From an uncultured Coriobacteriaceae bacterium (GTDB lineage: Bacteria > Actinomycetota > Coriobacteriia > Coriobacteriales > Atopobiaceae), in NCBI GenBank assembly GCA_902780305.1, contig CACZFB010000002.1, positions 1 to 64,000 of the forward strand: a DNA stretch of 64,000 nt, read 5' to 3'. The position numbers and the translations under genes were made by a program. The number at the start of each line of letters is the position of its first letter. The stretch's first letter is position 1. Below, piece after piece: positions 49,731-59,596 of the stretch. The notes under the pieces were generated by a model. That model worked only from the letters and a program-made list of their open reading frames with translations. It had not been told where the DNA came from and made no database searches.

Positions 49731-52157
49731 ATGTCTAACTCGATTTTTCGCAGCAAGAAAGAGTTCGTGAGCCAGTATCGCGATCTCTGCCACTCCTTGT
49801 ACGGCAAGGACATTCTGGATACCGACAACAGTGAGCGCTTCTACGTGCTGGCCTCGCTCATCGCGCAAAAGGCGCGCTCCAGGGCACTGAGCACCCACAA
49901 CATCAACGAGAAGAAGGTCTACTACTTCTCGCTCGAGTTCCTCATTGGCCCGCTGCTGGACAACTACCTGCTCAACTTTGGCGTGCACGACCTCGTTGAG
50001 GACGCGCTCAAGGACATGGGCATGGATCTTGAGGAGCTGTGTCGCGAAGAGTGCGACCCCGGCCTGGGCAACGGCGGCCTGGGACGTCTGGCCGCATGCT
50101 TCCTGGACTCGCTGGCCAAGGAGGGCATCGCAGGCTACGGCAACGGCATGCGCTATCGCTACGGCCTCTTCCGTCAGGAGATCAAGGACGGCCGCCAGAT
50201 CGAGAAGACCGACGCCTGGCTGGAGCACGGCTATCCCTGGGAGACCCGCAAGACCGCAAGTGCCGTGGTGGTGCAGTTTGGCGGTCACGTGGAGCGCCAC
50301 GAGGAGAACGGCCGCTTCTGGTTTACCACCGAGGGCGCCGAGAAGATCCTGGCCGTGCCCTACGACGTGAGCGTGGTTGGCTACGGCGACAACGCCAAGG
50401 TCAACAAGCTGCGCCTGTGGAAGGCCGAGCCCTACGCGGACGACTTCGACCTGGACGCCTTTAACGAGGGTCGCTACAGCGACGCGTTCCGCTTCCGCTA
50501 CGACGCCGAGGCAATCTCCACCATCCTGTATCCGGCCGACGCCGGTGAGCACGGCAAGCTGCTGCGTCTCAAGCAGGAGTACCTGTTTGTGAGCGCAGGC
50601 CTGCAAACCATCCTGCGCACCTACGAGCGCAACTACGGACCCGACTGGGAGCACCTGGGCGATCACGTGTGCGTGCACACCAACGACACGCATCCCGCCA
50701 TGTGCGGCCCCGAGCTCATGCGCATCCTGGTGGACGAGAAGGGCGTGGACTTCGACCTGGCCTACAAGATCGCGGCCGAGACCTGCACCTACACCAACCA
50801 CACCGTAATGCCCGAGGCACTGGAGAAGTGGCCCATCAACATGTTCCGCAACCTCCTGCCCCGCCTGTACATGTTCATTGAGGAGATCGACCGCCGCTTC
50901 CGCGAGAACTTCCCGCGCATGGGCTCCGACTGGGCCTCCATGCTGCAGGAGACCGCCATCCTGTGGGACGGCGAGGTGCGCATGGCCAACCTCAGCGTCA
51001 TCTTCTCGCGCTCGGTAAACGGCGTGAGCGCGCTGCACACCCAAATCATTAAGGATACGGTGCTCCACGACTTCTGGCGCCTTGCCCCCGAGAAGTTCAA
51101 CAACAAGACCAACGGCATCAGTCACCGCCGCTTTGTGGGCAACGCAAACCCGGCCCTCTCGGCCCTCATCACCGAGGCCATTGGCGACAAGTGGCTTGAG
51201 GACGCCAACGAGTTCGACAAGCTCCTGCCCCTCAAGGACGACGACGCCTTCCTGGAGAGCTGGGCACAGGCGAAGAAGGCCGCCAAGGAGCGTCTTGCCG
51301 CCTACATCAAGGAGACCACCGGCATCGTGGTGGACACCAACACCGTGTTCGACACGCAGGTTAAGCGCTTCCACGCCTACAAGCGCCAGCTCCTCAACGT
51401 GTTTAAGGTGATGGACATCTACAACCGCATGCTGGACGACCCCAACTATCGCCCGCAGCCCACGACCTTTATCTTTGCCGGCAAGGCGGCGCAGAGCTAC
51501 GTCTTTGCCAAGGAGGTCATCCGCCTCATCAATGGCGTGGCCGAGGTCATTAACAACGACAAGCGCGTGAACGACGTGATCAAGGTCGTCTTCATCCCCA
51601 ACTTTGCCGTCTCCAACGCGCAGATCATCTACCCCGGCACCGAGATCAGCGAGCAGATCTCCACGGCGGGCACCGAGGCCTCCGGTACCGGCAACATGAA
51701 GTTCATGATGAACGGCGCCATCACCCTTGGCACCTACGACGGCGCCAATGTGGAGATCTGCGACCTGGTGGGTGAGGAGAACATCAAGATCTTTGGTCTG
51801 CGCACGCCCGAGGTCGAGGCCCTCTATGCCAGCGGCCGCTACTTCGCCTGGAACGAGTACAACAACGACCGCGTGCGCCTTGGCCGCGTGATCGACGAAC
51901 TGACCAACGGAACCTTCGCGCGCCTCTCGGGCAACTTCGAGACGGTCCACGACGAGCTGATGGTGAACAACGATCAGTACCTTGTTTGCCGTGACTTCCA
52001 CGCCTACGTTCAGGCTTGGGAGGAGCTCACGAGTGGCTACGCAGACACCCGAAATTGGAACCGCGCGTCCATCCACAATACGGCCAGGTCTGGATTTTTC
52101 TCCTCTGACCGAACAATTCGTGAGTATGCCGAAGAAATTTGGCATGTTGGTGAGTAG
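49731..52157 (+). CDS. glgP: Glycogen/starch phosphorylase
   Basis: The 808-residue PLP enzyme releases glucose 1-phosphate from glycogen ends. The PLP-lysine site is EASGTGNMKFMMNGAITLGTYD; PGLGNGGLGRLAACFLDSLA and HTNDTHPAM..PEL are other hallmarks, and EALEKWPINMF is typical. Full length. AAAGGACG lies upstream of the ATG. It heads the glgP-glgC-glgD-glgA group, with glgC starting 43 bp later, placing breakdown and synthesis enzymes together. Confidence 0.97.
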   Translation: MSNSIFRSKKEFVSQYRDLCHSLYGKDILDTDNSERFYVLASLIAQKARSRALSTHNINEKKVYYFSLEFLIGPLLDNYLLNFGVHDLVEDALKDMGMDLEELCREECDPGLGNGGLGRLAACFLDSLAKEGIAGYGNGMRYRYGLFRQEIKDGRQIEKTDAWLEHGYPWETRKTASAVVVQFGGHVERHEENGRFWFTTEGAEKILAVPYDVSVVGYGDNAKVNKLRLWKAEPYADDFDLDAFNEGRYSDAFRFRYDAEAISTILYPADAGEHGKLLRLKQEYLFVSAGLQTILRTYERNYGPDWEHLGDHVCVHTNDTHPAMCGPELMRILVDEKGVDFDLAYKIAAETCTYTNHTVMPEALEKWPINMFRNLLPRLYMFIEEIDRRFRENFPRMGSDWASMLQETAILWDGEVRMANLSVIFSRSVNGVSALHTQIIKDTVLHDFWRLAPEKFNNKTNGISHRRFVGNANPALSALITEAIGDKWLEDANEFDKLLPLKDDDAFLESWAQAKKAAKERLAAYIKETTGIVVDTNTVFDTQVKRFHAYKRQLLNVFKVMDIYNRMLDDPNYRPQPTTFIFAGKAAQSYVFAKEVIRLINGVAEVINNDKRVNDVIKVVFIPNFAVSNAQIIYPGTEISEQISTAGTEASGTGNMKFMMNGAITLGTYDGANVEICDLVGEENIKIFGLRTPEVEALYASGRYFAWNEYNNDRVRLGRVIDELTNGTFARLSGNFETVHDELMVNNDQYLVCRDFHAYVQAWEELTSGYADTRNWNRASIHNTARSGFFSSDRTIREYAEEIWHVGE

Positions 52158-52200
52158 GTAGTTTACTGGCCCAATGAATTGACGAAAGGGGAACGGTTCT

Positions 52201-53340
52201 ATGAGCAAGAAGGAATGCGTTGCGATGCTTCTTGCCGGCGGGCAGGGGTCCAGGCTGGGCGTGCTTACGAGCAAAGTCGCCAAGCCGGCCGTGTCGTTTG
52301 GCGGCAAGTACAGGATCATCGACTTCGTGCTTTCAAACTGCGCGAATTCGGGGATTAGCACGGTGGGCGTGCTCACGCAGTATCGTCCGTATCTGCTGCA
52401 CGAGTACCTTGGCACCGGCGAGGCTTGGAACCTCGACGAGCGTGACGGTGGCGTAGCCATCCTCCCGCCCTTTGCGACCCAGACCGGAGCATCCTGGTAT
52501 GCCGGCACGGCCGACGCCATCACCCAGAACCTTGGCTACCTGGAGAGCCAGGACGCCGAGTACGTCCTCATCCTCTCGGGCGACCAGCTCTATCGCATGG
52601 ACTACGAGGACATGCTTGCCACCCACAAGGCCAACAACGCCGACCTCACGGTTGCGGTTATGCCCGTGCCCTGGGAGGACGCACCGCGCTTTGGCATTAT
52701 GAACTGCGCCGACGACGGCCGCATCGAGGAGTTCGTGGAGAAGCCGGCCGAGCCCAAGAGCAACCTGGCCTCCATGGGCATCTACATCTTTAACGCCGAC
52801 CTCCTCATCAACACCCTCAAGGAGGACGACAAGGATCCCGACTCCACCCACGACTTTGGTGGCGACATCATCCCCAAGCTGCTTGCTGCCGGCAAGCGCC
52901 TCTACACCTACCAGTTCAAGGCCTACTGGCGCGACGTAGGCACCGTGGCTTCCTTCCACGAGGCCAACATGGAGCTGCTGGGCGCCGAGCCTGCGTTCGA
53001 CCTGTTTGCGCAGGAAGCCCCCATTATGAGCAACTCCTCCACCCGTCCTCCCGCGTTCATCGGCCCCAAGGGCTCCGTGGACGACTCCCTGGTGGACAAC
53101 GGCTGCACCATCCTGGGCCAGGTCGAGCACTCCGTCATCTCCGACAACGTGTTCGTGGGCAAGAACGCCGTCGTTAAGGACTCCATCCTCTTCCCCGGCG
53201 CTCGCATCGAGGAAGGCGCCGTGGTTATTAACGCCATCATGGCCGAGCGTTCGGTCGTCAAGGCCGGTGCGCACTTTGGCTCCGCAGATGAGGAAACCGT
53301 TACCCTCGGCGACGACGCCGTTGTAGAGAAGGGGGAGTAA
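52201..53340 (+). CDS. glgC: Glucose-1-phosphate adenylyltransferase, catalytic subunit
   Basis: The 379-residue enzyme makes ADP-glucose. It has the nucleotidyltransferase start [20 protein letters not shown] and [20 protein letters not shown], then [24 protein letters not shown] and YWRDVGTV, followed by a left-handed beta-helix C-terminus. Its stop is 3 bp before glgD, so the two subunits are translated together, as in the GlgC/GlgD enzymes of Firmicutes. Confidence 0.95.
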   Translation: MSKKECVAMLLAGGQGSRLGVLTSKVAKPAVSFGGKYRIIDFVLSNCANSGISTVGVLTQYRPYLLHEYLGTGEAWNLDERDGGVAILPPFATQTGASWYAGTADAITQNLGYLESQDAEYVLILSGDQLYRMDYEDMLATHKANNADLTVAVMPVPWEDAPRFGIMNCADDGRIEEFVEKPAEPKSNLASMGIYIFNADLLINTLKEDDKDPDSTHDFGGDIIPKLLAAGKRLYTYQFKAYWRDVGTVASFHEANMELLGAEPAFDLFAQEAPIMSNSSTRPPAFIGPKGSVDDSLVDNGCTILGQVEHSVISDNVFVGKNAVVKDSILFPGARIEEGAVVINAIMAERSVVKAGAHFGSADEETVTLGDDAVVEKGE

Positions 53341-53343
53341 ACG

Positions 53344-54432
53344 ATGCCCAAGGCAATTGGTCTTGTGACCTGCAATTACACCACTGCTTCCAAGGATGAC
53401 GTATTCTCCGGTCGTCCGGTGGCTTCGATGCCCTACCTGGGCCGCTTCCGTCTGGTAGACTTCGCCCTCTCCAACATGGTTAACGCCGGCATCCGCAACG
53501 TTGGCATGATCATGCCCAACAACTACCGCTCCCTCGTGGACCACGTGGGTTCCGGCAAGGATTGGGACCTCGACCGCAAGAACGGCGGCCTGTTCATCAT
53601 GCCCGGCACCGCCTTCGGCACCAGCCGCACCGGCGCTCGCTTCCTCATTCGCGACCTCGTGCAGAACCGTGAGTTCTTCACCAAGAACAGCGAGAAGTAC
53701 GTCGTGCTCTCCACGGCCAACTTCATCTGCAACGTGGACGTCAAGGCCCTCATCGCCGAACATGAGGCCTCCGGCGCCAACATTACCGTGCTCACCAAGC
53801 GCGCCAGCTGCGACGGCAACATCGACGTCGTGACCTTCGAGGTCGAGGACGGCCGCGTTAAGAGCATGAGCCAGGGCGTCAAGTTCAACGAGATCGCCTT
53901 CCTCGACTACGCCGTCATCGAGCGCGAGCTGCTGCTTGAGCTGCTCGACTCCTTCGCGGCCGTCGATCACCTCGATTTGTTCGAGGCCCTCAACGCCGAG
54001 TATGGCCGCTTCCGCGTCGTGGCTGCCAACTTCGAAGGCTACATGAAGCCTATCTTCGACAAGGCTTCCTACTTCAAGGCCAACATCGACCTGCTCGATC
54101 CCGAGGTTCTCTCCGAGCTCACCGATGCGCGCCCCATCAAGACCAAGGCTCACGACAACCCGCCCGCGAAGTACGAGCCGGGCTGCAAGGTATCCAACGC
54201 GCTCGTTGCCTCCGGCGATCGCATTTACGGCTCCGTCCAGGGTTCGGTGCTGGGCCGCAACGTAATCGTCGAGGAGGGCGCCTCCGTACGCAACTCCGTG
54301 CTCATGCAGGGCGTTGTGGTGAAGAAGGGTGCCAAGATCGAGAACGCCATCATCGACAAGAACAACTCGGTTCCCGAGGGCACCGAGTTGCGCGGCACCG
54401 ATGGCGACATTCTCTACCTGAAGAAGAACTAG
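53344..54432 (+). CDS. glgD: Glucose-1-phosphate adenylyltransferase-like subunit GlgD
   Basis: The 362-residue paralogue of GlgC has SMPYLGRFRLVDFALSNMVN but lacks the catalytic GGxGxRL loop at the N-terminus (it reads GLVTCNYTTASKDDV). This degeneration is normal for GlgD, a non-catalytic partner that activates GlgC. A C-terminal hexapeptide-repeat region is present (GRNVIVEEGASVRNSVLMQG). A terminator hairpin with a T-run follows. Confidence 0.94.
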   Translation: MPKAIGLVTCNYTTASKDDVFSGRPVASMPYLGRFRLVDFALSNMVNAGIRNVGMIMPNNYRSLVDHVGSGKDWDLDRKNGGLFIMPGTAFGTSRTGARFLIRDLVQNREFFTKNSEKYVVLSTANFICNVDVKALIAEHEASGANITVLTKRASCDGNIDVVTFEVEDGRVKSMSQGVKFNEIAFLDYAVIERELLLELLDSFAAVDHLDLFEALNAEYGRFRVVAANFEGYMKPIFDKASYFKANIDLLDPEVLSELTDARPIKTKAHDNPPAKYEPGCKVSNALVASGDRIYGSVQGSVLGRNVIVEEGASVRNSVLMQGVVVKKGAKIENAIIDKNNSVPEGTELRGTDGDILYLKKN

Positions 54433-54449
54433 CGTAGATGCGTTTTTTG

Positions 54450-54492
54450 CGCTCGTGTCCGCCACGGGCTTCGTGGTGGGCACGAGCGTTTT
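54450..54492 (+). terminator. Terminator between glgD and glgA
   Basis: CGCTCGTG..CACGAGCG arms continue into a CCGCCAC/GTGGTGG stem (54450-54488), then TTTT. It may reduce rather than abolish readthrough into glgA. Confidence 0.75.
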
Positions 54493-54531
54493 AAGCGAAT
54501 CGCCTAACGAGGAAAAAAGGCAGGGATCACC

Positions 54532-56007
54532 ATGGCCGATAGCACTAGAAGAAAACTCAAGGTCCTGTTTGCGGCGTCCGAGGCCGTGCCTTTCGCCAAA
54601 AGCGGCGGACTGGGTGACGTTGCTGGATCGCTTCCGCGCGCGCTTGAGCAAGCCGGGGCCAAAGTTGCCATCATCATGCCGAAGTACGGCACCATTGCTC
54701 AGGATTACAAGGACAAGATGGAGCACGTGGCGGACTTCTATGTGCCGCTGAGCTGGCGCAGCGTGTACTGTGGCATCGAGAAGCTCACCCACCAGGGGCT
54801 GGACTTCTACTTCATCGACAATGAGGCCTACTTCAAGCGTGACGGCCTCTACGGATACTTTGACGACGGAGAGCGCTTCGCCTTCTTCTCCAAGGCGATC
54901 TGCGAGTCCATTGCCAAGGTGCCCGAGCTGCAGTGCGACGTGCTGCACTGCAACGACTGGCAAACGGCCATGGCACCCGTCTTCCTGCGTGAGTTCTACA
55001 ACCAGATTCCCGAGTGCAACAACGTTAAGACCATCTTTACGGTGCACAACGTCCTGTTCCAGGGCCAGTACTCCGACAAGGTGCTCAACGACATCTTGGG
55101 TCTGGCCGACATCCCTGCCGCCCGCGACCAGCTGTACTGCGCGCCGCAGGCCATCAACTACATGAAGGGCGCCCTGCTCTACTCCGACCTCATTACCACG
55201 GTGAGCCCCACCTACGCCAACGAGCTGCAGATGCCGTTCTACGGCGAGGGCATGGACGGCATCTTCCGTCGTCGCGCCGGCTCGCTGCGTGGCATCCTCA
55301 ACGGCATCGACACCGACGAGTGGAATCCCAAGACCGACAAGACCCTGCCCGCCAACTTCGACGCCAAGGACCTCTCTGGCAAGGCAGAGTGCAAGCGCGC
55401 ACTGCAGGAGGAGTTCGGCCTGCGTCAGGATCCCGAGCGCCCGCTGGTGTGCATGGTCGGCCGCCTTACCAAGCAGAAGGGCCTGGACCTGGTGCGCTAC
55501 AGCATGAACGCCCTCATGGCGCGCGGCGTGCAGGTGGCCATTCTGGGTACCGGCGACAAGGACTACGAGGACTCGTTTAAGTACTTCGACTGGAAGTACG
55601 GCGACATGATGAGCACGCGCATTGCGTTCGACGGTGCCCTGGCGCACCGCATGTATGCCGGCGCCGACCTGTTCCTCATGCCTTCGGAGTTCGAGCCCTG
55701 CGGCCTTGCCCAGATGATCGCCATGCGCTACGGCACGCTTCCCGTGGTGCGCGAGACGGGCGGCCTGCGCGACTCCGTGCAGCCCTACAACCAGTTTACG
55801 GGCGAGGGCACGGGCTTCTCGTTTGCCAACATGAACGCCGACGAGATGGCCGCCTGCCTGCTTACCGCCTGCGAGGTGTTCTGGACGAACGAGAAGGCAT
55901 GGAAGCAGCTGCAGCTTCAGGCCATGGCCGAGGACTTCTCCTGGAGCCGTGCCGCCGACGAGTACCTGGAGCTGTACTACAGCCTGCATCCGGAGGTCAA
56001 GCGCTAA
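54532..56007 (+). CDS. glgA: Glycogen synthase (ADP-glucose type, GT5)
   Basis: The 491-residue GT5 enzyme elongates alpha-1,4-glucan from ADP-glucose. The substrate motif AKSGGLGDVAGSLPRAL is near residue 22, followed by VLHCNDWQTAMAP, VHNVLFQGQY and the C-terminal donor site MPSEFEPCGLAQMIAMRYGT and TGGLRDSV. It uses ADP-glucose made by the upstream GlgC/GlgD. A strong terminator follows. Confidence 0.96.
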   Translation: MADSTRRKLKVLFAASEAVPFAKSGGLGDVAGSLPRALEQAGAKVAIIMPKYGTIAQDYKDKMEHVADFYVPLSWRSVYCGIEKLTHQGLDFYFIDNEAYFKRDGLYGYFDDGERFAFFSKAICESIAKVPELQCDVLHCNDWQTAMAPVFLREFYNQIPECNNVKTIFTVHNVLFQGQYSDKVLNDILGLADIPAARDQLYCAPQAINYMKGALLYSDLITTVSPTYANELQMPFYGEGMDGIFRRRAGSLRGILNGIDTDEWNPKTDKTLPANFDAKDLSGKAECKRALQEEFGLRQDPERPLVCMVGRLTKQKGLDLVRYSMNALMARGVQVAILGTGDKDYEDSFKYFDWKYGDMMSTRIAFDGALAHRMYAGADLFLMPSEFEPCGLAQMIAMRYGTLPVVRETGGLRDSVQPYNQFTGEGTGFSFANMNADEMAACLLTACEVFWTNEKAWKQLQLQAMAEDFSWSRAADEYLELYYSLHPEVKR

Positions 56008-56034
56008 CGCACGCCTTATACCGTTACAGGTACG

Positions 56035-56066
56035 GCACCCGCCAGTATTCTGGCGGGTGCTTTTTG
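56035..56066 (+). terminator. Intrinsic terminator after glgA
   Basis: Perfect 11-bp stem GCACCCGCCAG / CTGGCGGGTGC with a TATT loop, then TTTTT. Confidence 0.93.
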
Positions 56067-56203
56067 TTTGGCTTCCGTGGTGCGCGGGGTACAGCAGAAG
56101 TCCAAAACAGCTTTTTTACACGATTCAATAGGCGACAGGGTCACCTTGCGCAAACTCTGCTAGACTGTTTTGGCTTATATCCATAGAACTGGAAGGAAGT
56201 ACC

Positions 56204-59200
56204 TTGAGAGCAACACATATCACTTCCAGCAGCACCTACCGCACGCCGTTTGGTGCCTGCCCACTTGGAGAGAGTGTGACATTGTCCATCGACGTTTGGG
56301 ACGTGGAATCGCCAGAGGGCGAAATACGTCTGTGGGTGGACGGTGAGGGCGAGACGCTGGTCCCTATGATGCCCAAGGTGTTTAAGGAAGACGGCGAGCG
56401 CATGGTCCGTCTTACGGGTTCCTTCACACCCAAAGAGACGCAGATCATTTGGTATTACTTCAACATTACCGCCGACGACGGAACCGTGTGGCGCTATGGG
56501 GCCAGCAACCAGAGCAGCGCCGGCGAGGGTGCCTTTGCCCTGGGGGAGCCCCGTTCCTTCCAGATTACGGTGTACAAGCCGCGCCTTACGCGCCCGATGT
56601 GGTACCAGCACGGCATCGTGTACCAGATCTTCCCTGACCGCTTTGACCGCGGGTCCGACTGGCGTGCCCGCGTGGACGCGAGCCTGGCCGCGCATCGCAA
56701 CGGCCCGGGCAGGAGCCTGGTGGAGGACTGGAACACCAAGCCCACGTACCACAAGGACCAGTACGGTCGCATCTCCACGTGGGACTTCTACGGTGGCAAC
56801 CTAGAGGGCGTGCGCGAGCGTCTGGGTTACCTCAAGTCCATGGGCGTGTCGGTTATCTACCTCAACCCCATCTTCGAGGCCGCGAGCAACCATCGCTACG
56901 ACACCGCCGACTACCTACGCATCGACCCGATGCTGGGCGACAAGGAGACCTTCGTTCGCCTGTGCGCCGACGCCAAGGAAATGGGCATCTCCATTATCTT
57001 GGACGGCGTCTTTAACCACACGGGCTGCGACTCCCGCTACTTTAACAAGTACGGCAACTATCCCGAGGCGGGCGCCTTCCAAAGCGACGACTCGCCCTAC
57101 GCCTCCTGGTTTAAGCTCAGCGGCACGGTTCAGGGCGAGTACCAGTGCTGGTGGGGCGTGGACGACCTGCCCGACGTGGACGAGAACGACGAGTCGTACC
57201 GCGAGTTCATTTGCGGCGAGAACGGTGTCGTGCGCACGTGGCTGCGCCTGGGCGCCTCCGGCTGGCGTCTGGACGTCGCCGACGAGCTGCCCGACGACTT
57301 TATTGAGGCCATCAAGACCGCGGCGCTTGCCGAGAAGCCCGACGCCCTGCTCATCGGCGAGGTGTGGGAGGATGCCTCGAACAAGGTGAGCTACGGCGAG
57401 CTGCGTCGCTACCTGCAGGGCAGCGAGCTGGACGGCGTGATGAACTACCCGTTCCGCAGCAGCATGCTGGACTACCTTACCAACAAGACCAACGCGCAGG
57501 ATATTGCGCGCAGGCTGGAGGAGCTCAACGAGAACTACCCGCGCGAGGCGTTCCTCTCGTCGCTCAACCTGCTGGGGAGCCACGACCGCGAGCGTCTGCT
57601 CACCATGCTGGGCGATGCGCCAAACAAGGACGAGCTCAGCGATGAGCAGCGTCGAGACTATCGCCTGAACGAGGGTCAGCGCAGCCTTGCGGTAAGTCGC
57701 CTGTGGGTGGCTGCCCTGCTGCAGATGACCATGCCCGGCGTGCCCTGCATCTACTACGGCGACGAGGCAGGCGTCGAGGGCTACACCGATCCGTACAACC
57801 GCGCCACCTATCCGTGGGGTAACGAGGACCAGAACTGCCGCACGATCTATCGCAACGCCATTGCGGTGCGCAAGTCCTTGCCCGAGGTGTTCGAGGACGG
57901 CGACTTCGTGCCCTTCGCGGCCAACGACGACGTGTTTGGCTTTACGCGCACGCTGGGCGATACCACGGTGTGCGTGCTGGCCAACGCGAGCCTTAAGGAC
58001 GCGCACACGGTGGACGTTCCCATGCACGGAGCTGCAGTGGACGACATCGTGCAGGGCAAGAAGCCGGAGGTCTCGCAGGACGGAAAGACGTGCTCGGTGC
58101 ACCTGTGGCCGTTGGGGACCGCCGTGCTGTACTTCCACGAGGAGGAGCGCCTGCAGCGGCCCATGGAGCGTGGCATGGGCGTCATTTGCCACATTACCAG
58201 CGTGCCCAACGGTGGCAAGGCGGGCACCATGGGCGAGCCCGCCAAGCGCTTTGTGGACATGCTGGCCGAGACGGGCCAAACCTACTGGCAGGTGCTTCCC
58301 GTTAACCCCACCGACCAGTTTGGCTCACCGTACGCGGGTCTTTCGGCCTTCGCGGGCAACCCGTATTTGCTGGAGGGCCTGCAAACCGACCTGAGCGACC
58401 TCGTGGAGGATTTGGACGACGACGAGGACTACCGGGAGTTCTGCAAGAAGAACGAGGATTGGCTGGAGCCGTACGTGGCGTTTCGTGCCATAAAGGAGGC
58501 CGTGGGCGACGACATCCCCTGGCCGCTGTGGCCCGAGAACCTCAGCCACTACAAGCCCGGCATGGTGTACGAGGGCGACGAGACGCTGGCTGCCAACGCC
58601 GAGACGCATCGCCGCGCGCAGTACGTGTTCCAGCGCCAGTGGGACGACCTGCGCTCCTACGCCAACGAGCGGGGCATAAAGATTATTGGCGACATGCCCA
58701 TGTACGTGTCGGCCGACTCCAGCGACGTGTGGGCCGAGCGCGACATCTTTGTGTTGGACGAGAAGGGCAACCCGGCCGGTGTGGCTGGCTGTCCGCCCGA
58801 CAACTTTGCCAAGGATGGGCAGATTTGGGGCAACCCGACGTTCCGCTGGGATGTGCTGCGCGAGCGCAACTACGATTGGTGGATCCGTCGCCTCGAGCGC
58901 ATGCTGGAGCTGTACGACTACGTGCGCCTGGACCACTTCCTGGGATTCTCGTCGTACTACAACATTCCCGGAGGCCGCGGCGCGATGGAGGGCTCTTGGA
59001 ACTTTGGCCCCGGCCTGGAGCTCTTCCGTGTGGCGTACGACCACTTTGGCGCGCTGCCGTTTGTGGGCGAGGACCTGGGAACCATTACCCCTGCGGTGCG
59101 GTTCCTCGTGGCGACCACGGGATTCCCCGGCATGGACGTCATCCAGTTCTACAACGAGGACGTGCGTCAGGGCTACGTGCCCGTCCCGGGAAAGATTTGC

Positions 59201-59497
59201 TACACCAGCACCCACGACACGCAGACGCTGATGGGCTGGATTCGCGAGAAGTGGCCGTACGAGAGCTCGGAGCACGTGTACCGCGAGCTCATGGGCCGCT
59301 GCCTGAACTCCAGCGCCGACGTGGTAATCACCCCGCTGCAGGACGTGCTCGTGCTCGACGACTCAGCGCGCATGAACGTGCCGGGTACGGCCGAGGGCAA
59401 CTGGAGCTGGCGCTCCGACGGCGATGCGGTCGAGGCGTCCAAGGGCTACCTGGCCTCGCTTGCCCGCGACTCCAACCGCTGGCGCATCGAGGAGTAA
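56204..59497 (+). CDS. Fused GH13 glycosidase and 4-alpha-glucanotransferase (GH77, MalQ)
   Basis: The 1097-residue protein has an N-terminal carbohydrate-binding-like domain (1-125), a GH13 neopullulanase/amylopullulanase-type domain (about 130-640) with ILDGVFNHTG, WRLDVADE, LIGEVWEDAS and LGSHDRERLL, and a complete MalQ-type GH77 domain (about 655-1097) with PTDQFGSPYAGLSAFAGN, YVRLDHFLGF (nucleophile Asp), PFVGEDLGTITP and YTSTHDTQTLMGW. The start is TTG at 56204, supported by GGAAGGAAG 6 nt before; no nearby ATG serves. It probably debranches or shortens glucans and disproportionates the products. Such fusions are rare; it directly follows the glg operon. No separate branching enzyme (GlgB) is in the window. 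Confidence 0.92.
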   Translation: MRATHITSSSTYRTPFGACPLGESVTLSIDVWDVESPEGEIRLWVDGEGETLVPMMPKVFKEDGERMVRLTGSFTPKETQIIWYYFNITADDGTVWRYGASNQSSAGEGAFALGEPRSFQITVYKPRLTRPMWYQHGIVYQIFPDRFDRGSDWRARVDASLAAHRNGPGRSLVEDWNTKPTYHKDQYGRISTWDFYGGNLEGVRERLGYLKSMGVSVIYLNPIFEAASNHRYDTADYLRIDPMLGDKETFVRLCADAKEMGISIILDGVFNHTGCDSRYFNKYGNYPEAGAFQSDDSPYASWFKLSGTVQGEYQCWWGVDDLPDVDENDESYREFICGENGVVRTWLRLGASGWRLDVADELPDDFIEAIKTAALAEKPDALLIGEVWEDASNKVSYGELRRYLQGSELDGVMNYPFRSSMLDYLTNKTNAQDIARRLEELNENYPREAFLSSLNLLGSHDRERLLTMLGDAPNKDELSDEQRRDYRLNEGQRSLAVSRLWVAALLQMTMPGVPCIYYGDEAGVEGYTDPYNRATYPWGNEDQNCRTIYRNAIAVRKSLPEVFEDGDFVPFAANDDVFGFTRTLGDTTVCVLANASLKDAHTVDVPMHGAAVDDIVQGKKPEVSQDGKTCSVHLWPLGTAVLYFHEEERLQRPMERGMGVICHITSVPNGGKAGTMGEPAKRFVDMLAETGQTYWQVLPVNPTDQFGSPYAGLSAFAGNPYLLEGLQTDLSDLVEDLDDDEDYREFCKKNEDWLEPYVAFRAIKEAVGDDIPWPLWPENLSHYKPGMVYEGDETLAANAETHRRAQYVFQRQWDDLRSYANERGIKIIGDMPMYVSADSSDVWAERDIFVLDEKGNPAGVAGCPPDNFAKDGQIWGNPTFRWDVLRERNYDWWIRRLERMLELYDYVRLDHFLGFSSYYNIPGGRGAMEGSWNFGPGLELFRVAYDHFGALPFVGEDLGTITPAVRFLVATTGFPGMDVIQFYNEDVRQGYVPVPGKICYTSTHDTQTLMGWIREKWPYESSEHVYRELMGRCLNSSADVVITPLQDVLVLDDSARMNVPGTAEGNWSWRSDGDAVEASKGYLASLARDSNRWRIEE

Positions 59498-59526
59498 CGC
59501 GTCGGCCGGATTGCGTCGACCTATCG

Positions 59527-59581
59527 AAGGGGTGACCCCCATTGATATGCTGCTTGCGGCAATCAATGGGGGTCACCCCTT
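59527..59581. repeat. Family A palindrome between convergent genes
   Basis: Arms at 59527-59546 and 59562-59581 (GGGGTGACCCCCATTGAT) with loop ATGCTGCTTGCGGCA, the complement of the loop form at 5173. It lies between the GH13-GH77 and fic genes and may terminate both. Confidence 0.88.
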
Positions 59582-59596
59582 TGGTGGGCACAGTTG

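Noticed and set aside
53344-54432. GlgD considered as a decayed glgC duplicate
   Set aside because: Loss of the catalytic loop is typical of GlgD, and the open frame, RBS and tight operon spacing are intact.
52333-55989. 1218-codon open frame on the minus strand opposite glgC, glgD and glgA
   Set aside because: It is an antisense shadow caused by high GC and codon bias. The plus-strand genes have full-length homology, and the antisense product is His/Val/Leu-rich with no domain.
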